From NCBI RefSeq assembly GCF_001070855.1, contig NZ_JVLH01000012.1:124001-188000 (forward strand): a DNA stretch of 64,000 bases, read 5' to 3'. Source of the stretch: Trueperella pyogenes (GTDB taxonomy: Bacteria > Actinomycetota > Actinomycetes > Actinomycetales > Actinomycetaceae). Below, one piece after another: positions 39,802-49,031 of the stretch (position 1 is the stretch's first letter; every line of letters begins with the position of its first letter). The notes beneath the pieces were generated by a model. The model saw only the letters and a list, made by a program, of their open reading frames with translations, was not told the DNA's origin and did no database searches. A program made the position numbers and the translations under genes.

Positions 39802-41073
39802 ATGGCAAAGATGCGTTCTCACGGTTTTTCAACGGGACTTACCAGTGCGGTGGCCTTGCTTGTTGTTGCAGCGCCCCTAGCTCTGGTACCACCCGCTTTT
39901 GCGGACGAAGACCGTGACCGCGTTGCCCAGGCTCAGCGCGAGTCCGCGCAGCACGTGCAAGAGCTTCGCAACAACCTTGAGGGTTTGGATGCTTCGCTCG
40001 CCCAGGTTTACTTAGACCTTGAAACTGCGAATGCACAGATCCCCGTTGCTCAGGCTGAGCTTGACACTGCTAATGAACGCTACGAGGGTGCCAAGCGCGA
40101 GCATGACGTCGCGCAGGCACAACTGGATGCAGCTCAGGCCGAGGTTGCTCGCCTGAATACAGCGATGGAGAAAGCGCGCAAACAGCAAGAGGAATCTCAA
40201 AAAGCTGTGGGTGCATTGGCGCGCGAGATGTATCAGTCTGGGGGAGTGAGCTCGCCCCTTCTGATCGCGCTTTCCTCTTCAGGAACCGAAGAAATTGCCG
40301 ATCGTGCAGCCGCAGCGGATGCGATGACACGGGCTCAAGACAGTGCACTCAGCCAAGCAATGGATATGCAGGCAGCGACGCGTAACCAGCAGAGCAGGCA
40401 AGACGCCGTCACCTCGCGAATCTCCTCTCTAGAGGAGAAGGCGCGCAAGGCCTCGGAAGAAGCAGAAAGTGCAAAGAACACTGCGGAAACGAAGCTTCGC
40501 GAGCTCGACGAACTGAAGAAAACCTCGGAAGAAAAACGCGCTCAGTGGGATGCGCAGAAGGCCCAGGCTGAAGAACAACTTGGCCAGTGGCAGCGCGAAT
40601 ACCAGGATGCGACCTCGAAGCTCGCTGCGATCGATGAAGAGAATCGCCGTCAGAATAGGCGCTATACCTCCTCGTCGAACTTCTCCAGCCCGCTTCCCGT
40701 TCCCTTGGTCGTGACGTCACCATTCGGGTGGCGCGTCCACCCCGTTCTTGGGATCTCTCGTTATCACAACGGGACCGACTTCGCCGCAAATTGTGGCACC
40801 GAGATCTACCCCGTTGCCGAAGGCGTTGTCACCGCTGTGACCGTCGAAACGGCTGGCGGAAACGTCGTCTACGTGAACCACGGGATGATGAATGGCGCAT
40901 CCATGTCGACCGCGTATGTTCATATGCAGTCCACCAATGTTTATGTTGGTCAGCACGTTGGACGCGATACGGTTCTGGGCTGGGTCGGCGCTACCGGATA
41001 CGCCACCGGCTGCCACCTGCACCTGTCCGTTATGCGCAATGGTGCTGATGTTGAACCTCTGGATTACTTGTAG
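39802..41073 (+). CDS. Secreted coiled-coil M23 peptidoglycan endopeptidase (FtsEX-controlled)
   Basis: The 423-residue product has a signal peptide (about 1-34, ending VPPAFA), a long coiled coil (about 40-290) and a C-terminal LytM/M23 domain. The zinc motifs are HNGTD and HLHLS. The coiled coil next to ftsEX is the arrangement of PcsB and EnvC/RipC-type proteins, where FtsX pulls on the coil to release activity. All LytM zinc ligands are present, so this one should be an active enzyme. The frame is open far upstream over ftsX, but the ATG at 39802 begins a clear signal peptide. Confidence 0.93.
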   Translation: MAKMRSHGFSTGLTSAVALLVVAAPLALVPPAFADEDRDRVAQAQRESAQHVQELRNNLEGLDASLAQVYLDLETANAQIPVAQAELDTANERYEGAKREHDVAQAQLDAAQAEVARLNTAMEKARKQQEESQKAVGALAREMYQSGGVSSPLLIALSSSGTEEIADRAAAADAMTRAQDSALSQAMDMQAATRNQQSRQDAVTSRISSLEEKARKASEEAESAKNTAETKLRELDELKKTSEEKRAQWDAQKAQAEEQLGQWQREYQDATSKLAAIDEENRRQNRRYTSSSNFSSPLPVPLVVTSPFGWRVHPVLGISRYHNGTDFAANCGTEIYPVAEGVVTAVTVETAGGNVVYVNHGMMNGASMSTAYVHMQSTNVYVGQHVGRDTVLGWVGATGYATGCHLHLSVMRNGADVEPLDYL

Positions 41074-41113
41074 GACAATAGTTCTTCTGTAATTTCTCAC
41101 TGAGGGGGTGCTT

Positions 41114-41641
41114 ATGCCGAAGGAATGGAAGAAGCCAAAGCCTACCGAATCCGAGAGGCGTAAGGCCGCTTCGGACGCGAAGAAAACAATTGCGCGCAAT
41201 AAGAAGGCTCGCCACGACTATCTCATTGAAGATACGTGGGAGGCCGGCATGGTCCTTTCGGGTACCGAAGTGAAAGCCCTGCGTATGGGCCGCGCGTCGC
41301 TTGTTGATGCGTGGGTGGAAATTAAGAATGGCGAGGCCTGGCTGTATGGGGCGAATATCCCCATGTATGCCCAGGGTTCATGGACAAACCATGCTCCCAC
41401 GCGAAAGAGGAAGCTGCTGCTGCATAGCAGTCAGATTTCCACTCTGGCCGATAAGTCTTCTGCCAAGGGATACACCATCGTTCCCCTTGAGCTGTACTTT
41501 ATCGGCGGCCGCGCAAAGGTTGAGATCGCCCTTGCTCGCGGTAAACAAGAGTGGGATAAACGTCAGGCCCTGCGTGAAAAACAGGACCAGCGTGAGGCAG
41601 AGCGCGCGATGCGTCGCTATGTCAAACAAGCACGTCGCTGA
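41114..41641 (+). CDS. smpB: SsrA-binding protein SmpB
   Basis: The 175-residue product has the SmpB beta-barrel (NKKARHDYLIEDTWEAGMVL, EVKALRMGRASLVDAW, then PTRKRKLLLH) and the basic C-terminal tail that enters the ribosome mRNA path. It brings tmRNA to stalled ribosomes. ATG 41114 follows GAGGGGG. The lead of about 20 residues before the core is slightly long. The ssrA gene lies 5 kb downstream, separated by two YhgE/Pip genes. Confidence 0.97.
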   Translation: MPKEWKKPKPTESERRKAASDAKKTIARNKKARHDYLIEDTWEAGMVLSGTEVKALRMGRASLVDAWVEIKNGEAWLYGANIPMYAQGSWTNHAPTRKRKLLLHSSQISTLADKSSAKGYTIVPLELYFIGGRAKVEIALARGKQEWDKRQALREKQDQREAERAMRRYVKQARR

Positions 41642-41665
41642 TCGCTGGCGTGTTCACGAGGAAGT

Positions 41666-41707
41666 GCTGTGTGCCCTCCATGTGGAAGGTGCACAGCTGT
41701 TCTTTTT
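41666..41707 (+). terminator. Terminator of smpB
   Basis: An imperfect hairpin (GCTGTG with CACAGC and inner pairs) is followed by TGTTCTTTTT, 25 nt after the stop. Confidence 0.65.
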
Positions 41708-41718
41708 GAGGAGCGTTG

Positions 41719-44313
41719 ATGAAGCCCGTTGTGCGATCGCTCAACCGAGACATACGGCGAATGGTAACCGTGCCTGCCGCGTGGATTGTCATTGTCGGTC
41801 TTCTCTTCGTACCCGCACTGTATGCGTGGTTTAACATCGTCGGCTTTTGGAATCCCTATTCCAATACCAGCAAGATCCGCGTTGCAGTGGCCAATGACGA
41901 CCAAGGGGCGACGAAAGATGCGATCGGTTTCGTCAACGTGGGCGCGATGCTGGAATCGAAGCTGCGTGAAAACAATCAACTCGGATGGCATTTCGTCTCA
42001 GCGGAGCAGGCAAAGAAAGAAGTGGAACGCGGGGAATCCTATGCCGCTTTCATCATTCCTTCCGATTTCTCCACGCGCCTCACGGGTATTGTTGACGGCA
42101 CCTATACCAAGCCCGATGTCCAGTACTACGTCAATGAGAAGAACAATGCCGTCGCTCCGAAAATCACCGGAGCAGGCGCGTCTTCCTTAGACCAGCAGAT
42201 TAACTCGGCTTTCGTCTCGACCGTCGCGCAGACTCTTTCGGAGAAGATCACGGCCACGGGAAAGTCGATCTCTCAAGTTCTCCAAAATGGACGCTCAGAC
42301 ATCAGCGAGAAAGTAAAAGCCGCAAGCGAGCAATTGGGGCAGGCCGAAGAGTCCCTCAACGCAATGGGGGAGAAGCTCGATTCAGCCAAGGATAAGGTCG
42401 GCGGCGCGCGACGCTCAATGACGAACGCCGACTCAGCGTTAAGTGACCTTAACGAGGCCTTGTCCCAAGCAGATCAACTCGTCTCCGATACCCGATCTAG
42501 CATCTCGCAGTTCAGTGCGAATATGTCGACTTCTCTGGATGGGCTTTCGACACACGCCTCCTCAGCAGTCGCGAAAGCTTCAAGCGTTGGTGGAACTCTC
42601 AACGGGGGAGTGCAGGGGGCAACGACCTCAATCGGTGGCGTGCTCACCGAGGGGCAATCCATCAACCAAGCCAACGGTGAGATCCTTCGCGATCTACAGG
42701 GTCTTGGGATTGCGAATCTGCCCACTGCCTCGCAAGCACTACAGGACTTAAGCACTCAAAATGCGCAGGTCGGGCAGACTTTGGCAAATCTATCGGCGCT
42801 CAATGGGAACCTGTCCTCAACCTCAGCGTCGATCGCTCAGGCGCTCAACTCACTGAACTCCGCCAGCCAATCTCTGAGTGATGCTGCCGCGCAGGCGCGC
42901 TCAGGCGTGACAAATCAGCTTCCGCTCATCGCCGGTGCCTTGGACCAAATGTCCTCTGCCTCAGCGGATCTTCGCTCCGCGATCGGCGTCCTTCAAGGGC
43001 AACGTGAGCAGATTTCGGGCCTTCTGGACCAGCTCGATACCTTGCTTGATTCAACGAAGACAACGCTTGCGCAGTCTACGGCGAATATTGCCTCTCTCAA
43101 GTCCGATCTAGACAGCACCAAGGGTGATATTCAGGCGATTTCCTCGTCCAATGCACTCCAGTCACTTGCGGACTCGATGAATCTCAACCCTGAGAAAATC
43201 GCAGAATTCATGGCTGCCCCGACATCGATTACAACCCAGACTGTTTTCCCGGTTGCTACATATGGTTCCGCAATGGCACCGCTCTTCACGAACCTTTCTC
43301 TGTGGATCGGTGCCTTCGCACTCGTAATCATTCTCAAGCTTGAGGTCGATGAAGAGGGCGTCGGCTCCATGACCTCGGCGCAAAAGTACATGTCACGTTG
43401 GATGCTCTTGGCTCTATTCGCGATTGGGCAAGCTCTGGTCGTCTCCATCGGCGATCTGGTGATCGGGGTCCAAACGGTTTCGAAACTGGCCTTTGTGGGG
43501 ACTGCTGTCCTTGTTTCTTTGGTGTTCCTTTCCGTGATCTACATGTTGGCGACCTGCTTCCAACATATCGGTAAGGGCCTGTGTGTCATCATTGTGGTCC
43601 TTCAGATCCCCGGAGCGGCGGGCTTGTATCCCATCGAGATGATGCCCTCCTTCTTCCGTTTCCTTCATCCGCTTTTCCCCTTCACTTATGGGATTAACGC
43701 GATGCGCGAGGCAGTTGGTGGTTTCTACGGGCACGCGTACCTGAGGGCGATTGCAGTGCTGGGAATCCACGTTCTTATCGCTTTCGCCGTGGGCTTGCTG
43801 GTTCGTCCCTTCTTGGTCAACCTCAATGCGATGGTCAGTCGCGACCTGTCCCGTTCAGGATTGTTCCTTGCCGAGGCCACGCACCTTCCTTCCTCGCGTT
43901 ACCGTCTATCCCAGATCGTTGCAGTCCTTGCCGATCACGATGGGTATTCGCGTTCGGTAACCCGTCGTGCGCGAAATTTCGAGCGGCGTTATCCGAAGAT
44001 GCGCCGTGGGGCTCTGATTCTGGGAATCGTGATTCCTGCGATCCTTGCAGTTCTTTCTGTTGCGAGCGTTGCGGAGGTCCCCCTCCTTCTGGGGCTGTGG
44101 ATCGTCTGGATTCTCGTGATTATTACTTTCCTCATTGCCCTGGAGTACATTCGTGAGTCTTTGGCTCGTCAGCAGTTGCTCACCTCGATGGATGATTCTG
44201 ACGTGCGCTCCTTGCTGCGTCGCAGGCTCCATGGAGTCAAGGCTTCCGCTGCGCAACTGGGGAAGCACCGCCTCGGCAATGAGGAAAATACGGAAGAGGG
44301 GAGCGAGAAGTGA
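41719..44313 (+). CDS. YhgE/Pip (EsaA-like) membrane protein 1
   Basis: The 864-residue protein has one N-terminal transmembrane helix (about 18-40; VTVPAAWIVIVGLLFVPALY), a very long extracytoplasmic helical region with many Ser/Ala/Leu repeats, and five or six membrane helices near 520-810. The opening PALYAWFNIVGFWNPY is the YhgE/Pip signature. Relatives include phage infection protein Pip and the type VII secretion component EsaA. The ATG at 41719 has GAGGAG 5 nt before it. Its stop overlaps the next YhgE gene. Confidence 0.92.
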   Translation: MKPVVRSLNRDIRRMVTVPAAWIVIVGLLFVPALYAWFNIVGFWNPYSNTSKIRVAVANDDQGATKDAIGFVNVGAMLESKLRENNQLGWHFVSAEQAKKEVERGESYAAFIIPSDFSTRLTGIVDGTYTKPDVQYYVNEKNNAVAPKITGAGASSLDQQINSAFVSTVAQTLSEKITATGKSISQVLQNGRSDISEKVKAASEQLGQAEESLNAMGEKLDSAKDKVGGARRSMTNADSALSDLNEALSQADQLVSDTRSSISQFSANMSTSLDGLSTHASSAVAKASSVGGTLNGGVQGATTSIGGVLTEGQSINQANGEILRDLQGLGIANLPTASQALQDLSTQNAQVGQTLANLSALNGNLSSTSASIAQALNSLNSASQSLSDAAAQARSGVTNQLPLIAGALDQMSSASADLRSAIGVLQGQREQISGLLDQLDTLLDSTKTTLAQSTANIASLKSDLDSTKGDIQAISSSNALQSLADSMNLNPEKIAEFMAAPTSITTQTVFPVATYGSAMAPLFTNLSLWIGAFALVIILKLEVDEEGVGSMTSAQKYMSRWMLLALFAIGQALVVSIGDLVIGVQTVSKLAFVGTAVLVSLVFLSVIYMLATCFQHIGKGLCVIIVVLQIPGAAGLYPIEMMPSFFRFLHPLFPFTYGINAMREAVGGFYGHAYLRAIAVLGIHVLIAFAVGLLVRPFLVNLNAMVSRDLSRSGLFLAEATHLPSSRYRLSQIVAVLADHDGYSRSVTRRARNFERRYPKMRRGALILGIVIPAILAVLSVASVAEVPLLLGLWIVWILVIITFLIALEYIRESLARQQLLTSMDDSDVRSLLRRRLHGVKASAAQLGKHRLGNEENTEEGSEK

Positions 44314-46514
44314 AAGCCGTGTGGCGAATTTTCCGGGCTGATCTCCATCGCGCGCATCGCTCGATCATCTCCATGGTCGTTGTCCTGGGTTTGGTTGTTC
44401 TTCCGTCGATTTTCGCGTGGTTCAACATTGCGGCCTCGTGGGATCCTTTCGCGAATACGAAGAATCTTCGAATCGCGATTGCCAATAGCGACGCGGGGTA
44501 CAAGTCGGATCTGGTGCCCTTGAAGATCAATATTGGCGATCAGGTTGTTGCCGCGCTGCGTGCGAATGAGGACTTCGACTGGGTTGTTGATAGTGAAGCG
44601 CAGGCAGTTGAGAAGACTCGCTCCGGTGAGTACTACGCGGCGGTCGTGATTCCTCAGGATTTCTCGCGCGAGATGATGACCTTCTTCTCTTCGGATGCGC
44701 ACAGCACCCCGCTGACCTACTACATCAACGAGAAGAAGAACGGTTTGAGTCCGAAGATCGCGGGGCAGGGAGCAGAGCATGTTTCCGCGCAGATCAACCA
44801 TGCTTTTGCTCAGACTCTGGCCGAGATCGCTGTCGATACTGCCTCATCGCTTTCTGACTCTCTTTCGGACCCAAGTAACGTGCGCGGGATTCAGGCGCTC
44901 AATTCGCGTCTGGAGACGACCTCGACACGTCTCGCGAATGCGGCGGCGAGCGCCGATGCCTATGCGGGGCTTATTGGCTCGTCCATTCAGCTTGTGGATT
45001 CCACCCAGACGATGCTCAATAATGCTGCGCAGGCGAAGGATCCGCTTTCCAATGCAGGAAACACGGCTTCTTCTTCGATTGCAAAGATCTCTTCTGGTGC
45101 CTCGCAGGCTGCTTCTGCTCTGTCTTCAGCGGTGAGTGCGTCGGCTAGTTCCTTGGACGCCCTGGCTTCGTCGATTGATGATGTGTATTCCCGAGGCGGG
45201 AGCACCGTGACTTCGGCCGTGGCAACCTTGCGCTCTCAGGCCGAGGCCGTGGGCAACCAGGCGACCCAGTATCTTCACGTGAAAGAGACTCTTTCACAGC
45301 TCCCGGGTTCTCCCATTTCTCAAGACGTGTTGAATCGTCTGCAAGCTTCTGCTGATCGCCTGAATGCGCTTCAAAGTGCGATCAATGCGGCGGCGGATGA
45401 TCTGGAAAAGAACGGGGCAGCGGCAGCCGCGAATCATCAAGACGTGAAGAGCCTCATCGAAGAGGCGAAAACGGCCGTGGGGACACTCAAGTCTGATGTC
45501 GAATCGACGTTGCGCCCCCAGCTGGAGCAGCTTTCTCAGACGATGAATTCTGCGACTTCATCGATGGCTTCGCTTCGCAATCAGCTTTCCGCAGCGAGCT
45601 CTCAAGTCGGTGACGGGTCAACGGGAGTGCGTGAGGGACTGACGAAACTTCAATCCACCTTCAGCAATGTCGGGACCAACCTTCGCGAGGCCTCGGAAAA
45701 ACTGGCGACGATCCACACGAAGCTCACTGACGCACTCAACGGTGGGAATCTTGCCCAGGTTCGAACGATCATCGGCTCGGATCCCCAAGCGCTCGCAATC
45801 GCACTTGCAGCACCCGTGGGGATCGAGACGATTGCGGTGTATCCGGTAGAGAACTTTGGCTCGCAGATGGCGCCTTTGTACACTGCTTTGGCACTGTGGG
45901 TAGGCTCGGTGCTGATGATTGTTGCTTTGCGCAGTGATGTCACTGCCGAGAACGTTGCCGACGGGCTTGAAGAGACACATCCGACTGCGCTCTATTTCAA
46001 GGGCCGCGAGGTGAAGCTGTGGGAAGGTTTCCTTGGACGCTACCTCATTTTTGGGCTGATCGCGCTTATCCAGGCGACGATTCTGTGCCTGGGTGAGCTG
46101 TTCTTCCTGAAAGTTCAGCACGCTCACCCGTGGGAGTTTATGTGTGCGGGATGGTTCATGGCTTTGGTGTTCTCATTCCTGCTCTATACCTTCATTGCGA
46201 CATTCGGGAACGCGGGGAAGGCGCTGGGCGTGCTGTTTTTGGTGCTCCAGATTTCGGCTTCCGGTGGCGCGTTCCCTCTGGATATTCTGCCGAGTTTCTT
46301 CCGGTCGATTTCGCCGTATCTTCCCGCAACGCATGGGATCACGGCGCTGCGAGCCTCGATTGCGGGGTATTCGGGTAATGAATATCTTGACGCAATGCTG
46401 TTGCTGGGTGCTTTTGCCCTATTTGCGGCGGTCTTGGGATTGGGTCTTCGTCCCTTCCTCATCAAGAACAACCGACTCTTGGTTGAGAAGCTGGAATCCA
46501 CAAAGCTCATGTAG
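44310..46514 (+). CDS. YhgE/Pip (EsaA-like) membrane protein 2
   Basis: The 734-residue protein repeats the layout of its neighbour: an N-terminal helix followed by PSIFAWFNIAASWDPF, a long coiled extracytoplasmic region, and C-terminal membrane helices from about 520. It starts with GTG inside the stop of gene 1 (GTGA), so both are made from one mRNA and probably form a complex. The family exposes large stalks on the cell surface, and some act as phage receptors. No substrate known. Confidence 0.92.
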   Translation: MKAVWRIFRADLHRAHRSIISMVVVLGLVVLPSIFAWFNIAASWDPFANTKNLRIAIANSDAGYKSDLVPLKINIGDQVVAALRANEDFDWVVDSEAQAVEKTRSGEYYAAVVIPQDFSREMMTFFSSDAHSTPLTYYINEKKNGLSPKIAGQGAEHVSAQINHAFAQTLAEIAVDTASSLSDSLSDPSNVRGIQALNSRLETTSTRLANAAASADAYAGLIGSSIQLVDSTQTMLNNAAQAKDPLSNAGNTASSSIAKISSGASQAASALSSAVSASASSLDALASSIDDVYSRGGSTVTSAVATLRSQAEAVGNQATQYLHVKETLSQLPGSPISQDVLNRLQASADRLNALQSAINAAADDLEKNGAAAAANHQDVKSLIEEAKTAVGTLKSDVESTLRPQLEQLSQTMNSATSSMASLRNQLSAASSQVGDGSTGVREGLTKLQSTFSNVGTNLREASEKLATIHTKLTDALNGGNLAQVRTIIGSDPQALAIALAAPVGIETIAVYPVENFGSQMAPLYTALALWVGSVLMIVALRSDVTAENVADGLEETHPTALYFKGREVKLWEGFLGRYLIFGLIALIQATILCLGELFFLKVQHAHPWEFMCAGWFMALVFSFLLYTFIATFGNAGKALGVLFLVLQISASGGAFPLDILPSFFRSISPYLPATHGITALRASIAGYSGNEYLDAMLLLGAFALFAAVLGLGLRPFLIKNNRLLVEKLESTKLM

Positions 46515-46546
46515 TGCCTCCTTGGGTTGTTCTTCGGTTTTCTTCG

Positions 46547-46602
46547 CCGAGGCCAGGGGGCGCTGACTGCCTGCGTGCGGGGGAGTGGGGGCGTGGCCTC
46601 GG
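46547..46602 (+). terminator. Possible terminator of the YhgE pair
   Basis: CCGAGGCC (46547-46554) and its inverse (46595-46602) enclose 40 nt that are GC-rich. There is no U-tract, so the call is weak. Confidence 0.35.
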
Positions 46603-46609
46603 AGATCTC

Positions 46610-46638
46610 TTGCCAGCTCTGCTGCGGGGACGTATGAT
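46610..46638 (+). promoter_or_regulatory. Sigma-70-type promoter of ssrA
   Basis: TTGCCA (46610-46615) and TATGAT (46633-46638) are spaced by exactly 17 nt. They lie 60 nt before the mature tmRNA 5' end, leaving a short precursor leader. Confidence 0.75.
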
Positions 46639-46698
46639 TTCAAGTCCGGTGTCTGTGCCGCTGTGGTGGCTGGGCGCTGGTGAGTGAAGAACTCAATA

Positions 46699-47070
46699 GG
46701 GGATGATCGGTTTCGACAGCGGTCGTCGATCGAGGGGAAGCGAGCCGAGGAGGCATGCTCTACTCGTTAACGATGTGTGCAAACAAATAGGTGCCGAACA
46801 GAATCGCACCGACTACGTTCTCGCCGCCTGATTGCCGCGTGAACCTTTAGTCCGTCAGCCCGGAAGGTGCTTCCGGTCCGGTGTCTGGCGTCGTCTAGGA
46901 AGCCACTGGGTGCCGTTCGTGTTGGTAGGACGGCTCCGACACTTCATCAACTGAGCCTATCTGGTAGCAGGTCTGCATGATGCCAGGGGCTGAGAAATAA
47001 CTCGCAGACTGCGCTCGGAGAAGACCTCGGGGTCGGCTGTTGGACGGGGGTTCGATTCCCCCCATCTCCA
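46699..47070 (+). ncRNA. ssrA: tmRNA (trans-translation RNA)
   Basis: The 5' end GGGGATGATCGGTTTCGACA and the 3' end TTCGATTCCCCCCATCTCCA are classic tmRNA ends. GGGGATG pairs with CATCTCC as the acceptor stem, and the T loop is GTTCGATTC. The genome reads CCT after the discriminator, so the CCA is added later. The tag frame runs from 46793 to 46831 and gives AEQNRTDYVLAA followed by TGA, an actinobacterial-type tag ending in LAA. Its first codon pairs with the alanine carried by the tmRNA or follows it. It rescues stalled ribosomes with SmpB, encoded 5 kb upstream. The 3' end borders an integrative-element scar. Confidence 0.96.
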
Positions 47071-47071
47071 C

Positions 47072-47276
47072 CTGAGGGGGAAGTGTCGAACTCTCGCTTT
47101 CGAGCGTAGGTTCGCACTTCCCCCGCCCTGTGTCCGCTGGTGAGCGCTTCTTCTAGCTCCTCGAACTCGATGGGCGCTGCGCTGTCATGGAAATAGGACG
47201 CGATGATGATCTGCTCGCGCCCGATGAATACCTTATCCACGAAGTACTCGAAGAGCTGGTCGCGGGTCTCGGGTGT
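47072..47276 (-). pseudogene. Serine recombinase (integrase) C-terminal remnant
   Basis: The reverse strand reads TPETRDQLFEYFVDKVF, then IIIASYFHDS and EFDTSPSG, like the extreme C-terminus of large serine recombinases. Past this point the frame runs into the tmRNA gene, giving GDGGNRTPV, the familiar antisense read of a tRNA-like 3' end. The whole N-terminal catalytic part is missing; upstream of 47276 the sequence is a truncated EcsC gene. It is a leftover of an element that integrated at ssrA. Confidence 0.65.
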
Positions 47277-47278
47277 GT

Positions 47279-47877
47279 CAATGGTGGCCTCTGCCCCGGG
47301 AGTGGGGGTCACGGCCTCGGCTATCGCCGTCGATATCACGACCTTCCTGGCCGCTGCGACGCGCCTCGTTGCACACACGGCCGCTTACTACGGCTACGAC
47401 TCGGAGGACCCCACGGAGCGACTCTTCTCCACGATGGTGCTCTCGCAGGCGATCGACCCGACGGGCAGCGGCCACGATTTCGTCGTCGAAAAGCAGACGA
47501 CGATGCTGGCCTTCAACAAGGTGATGCGTGACCTTGCCCGGCGCGGTTCGCTCGACGGCCTCGGCGGCAACGTGGTCGTGAGCGCGATGAACTCCCTCTT
47601 CAGCGCAATGGGCGTGCGTCTGGCGTCTCGCAAGCTCGCGCAGATCGTCCCTGTCGCGGGAGTCGTCGTGAGCGCCGGGCTCAATGCCGCCCTCATGCGC
47701 ACCATCGGCGAGACCGCCGATCACCTGTACCGCGAGCGCTTCCTCGCCGAACACTACGGTCGCGTGGAGACCTCCGATGGCGCCTCGACGGACCTGGCGA
47801 GGTCTGCCGGCAGCCAGGAGCTGAGCGCAGACATCGCGCGCTACGTGGAGATCGCGGAGGCCGAGAGTCGCCCGTAG
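47279..47877 (+). pseudogene. EcsC family gene, 5'-truncated copy
   Basis: From about 47281 the product VASAPGVGV...AVDITTFLAAATRLVAHTAAYYGYD follows the intact EcsC protein at 47943 from its residue 164 to the end, including SQAI, NSLF, the RTIGETADHLYRERF segment and the ARYVEIAEAESR end. The first half is missing; the sequence abuts the recombinase remnant. An ATG at 47203 reads through antisense recombinase sequence and is not a real start. GC content is higher than most of the window. It may still yield a short protein but is best seen as a broken copy. Confidence 0.72.
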
Positions 47878-47942
47878 GAGAGCGGCAATCCCGCTCGCTC
47901 TGTGGTGTGGGCCGCTTTATCTTGGTCGGGTAGGCTTGGGGT

Positions 47943-49031
47943 ATGACGGATCAGCCGGAGGAAGAGAACAGCGCACGCGACGATATTCGGCAGCGCATGA
48001 CCGACGACGATCGTGCGCAGTGGGATGCGATCCAGGAATGGAAGGCCGCTCAGGTCAACCCTCGCAGTCCTCGCGTCATCACTCAGCGCATCCGTTCGTA
48101 CGTGCTCACCCCTTTGAAAAAAGTGGTTGGCCTCGCGGGCAAGATGCCCGGCGTCGCTGCGGTTGCCGGCTGGATCTCATCGGCTGTCCTGGGGCTCGTC
48201 GAGAAGGCGACATCAGCCGCCGAATCATCGGTTCGACGCGAACGAATCGTGAAGGCGTATCGCAGGGCAGGCAACGACGTGGAGTGTCTCGAAGACATCC
48301 GAAACCTGAACCTGGCAGAGATCCAATTGGTCAGGCCCCACCTGAAGGTGGGATATGCCGTCGTTACCGCGACGGAAGGAGCGTTGAGCAGCATATTCGC
48401 GACGGGAGGGGCGGTTGCGGCTCTCCTTGGCCTGGGCATCGCTTCGGCACCCGGTATCGGCGTGATCATGGGGGCAATCGGCCTCGATATCGCGACGTTC
48501 TTGGCCTCCTCTGCGCGCCTCGTGTCGCACACGGCTGCGTACTACGGGTATGACACGAAGGATCCAGCGGAAAAGCTGTTCTCCACGATGGTTTTATCCC
48601 AGGCGATCGCCCCGCGAAGCAAGGCTGATGACCATGCCGTCGAGAAGGCGACCTCGATGCGTGTGTTTAACAAGGTGGTGCGCAAGCTCACCAAACGCGG
48701 ATCGATGGAGAGCGTCGGGAACAACGCGCTGACCGCATCCGTGAACTCCTTGTTCGCGGCCCTGGGAACGCGTCTCGTCGGCATGAAGATGGCGCAGATC
48801 CTGCCGATTATCGGCATCATCGTCGGCATGGCCCTCAACGTGTCCCTCATCCGTACCATCGGGGTGACAGCGGACAACCTCTACCGAGAGCGCCTCCTGT
48901 TGGAACGCTACGGGCAGGAGGAATCAGACGCAGAGGCTGAGGCTCCGTCCGACGGGACGGATGATGTGGACGATCTGGACGAGGAGCTCGCGCGCTACGT
49001 CGAGCTTGCTGAGGCCGAGAGTCGCCTGTAG
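47943..49031 (+). CDS. EcsC family protein
   Basis: The 362-residue protein has a charged N-terminus, amphipathic and hydrophobic helices (about 140-200 and 285-315), the conserved TAAYYGYD segment and an acidic tail. This matches the EcsC protein family, named after a Bacillus protein linked to the Ecs transporter but without a known activity. The ATG lies 6 nt after TAGGCT, so it is probably leaderless. A truncated sister copy lies just upstream, and the 3' end abuts a truncated primase gene. Both junctions suggest it is cargo or an insertion inside the element. Confidence 0.85.
   Translation: MTDQPEEENSARDDIRQRMTDDDRAQWDAIQEWKAAQVNPRSPRVITQRIRSYVLTPLKKVVGLAGKMPGVAAVAGWISSAVLGLVEKATSAAESSVRRERIVKAYRRAGNDVECLEDIRNLNLAEIQLVRPHLKVGYAVVTATEGALSSIFATGGAVAALLGLGIASAPGIGVIMGAIGLDIATFLASSARLVSHTAAYYGYDTKDPAEKLFSTMVLSQAIAPRSKADDHAVEKATSMRVFNKVVRKLTKRGSMESVGNNALTASVNSLFAALGTRLVGMKMAQILPIIGIIVGMALNVSLIRTIGVTADNLYRERLLLERYGQEESDAEAEAPSDGTDDVDDLDEELARYVELAEAESRL

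Noticed and set aside
47203-47280. ATG at 47203 as start of a complete EcsC protein
   Set aside because: The first 26 codons are antisense recombinase sequence; similarity to EcsC begins only at about 47281.
46947-47378. Whole 143-residue reverse frame as a gene
   Set aside because: Its ends are antisense tmRNA and antisense EcsC sequence. Only the middle (47072-47276) resembles a recombinase, so it was kept as a remnant only.
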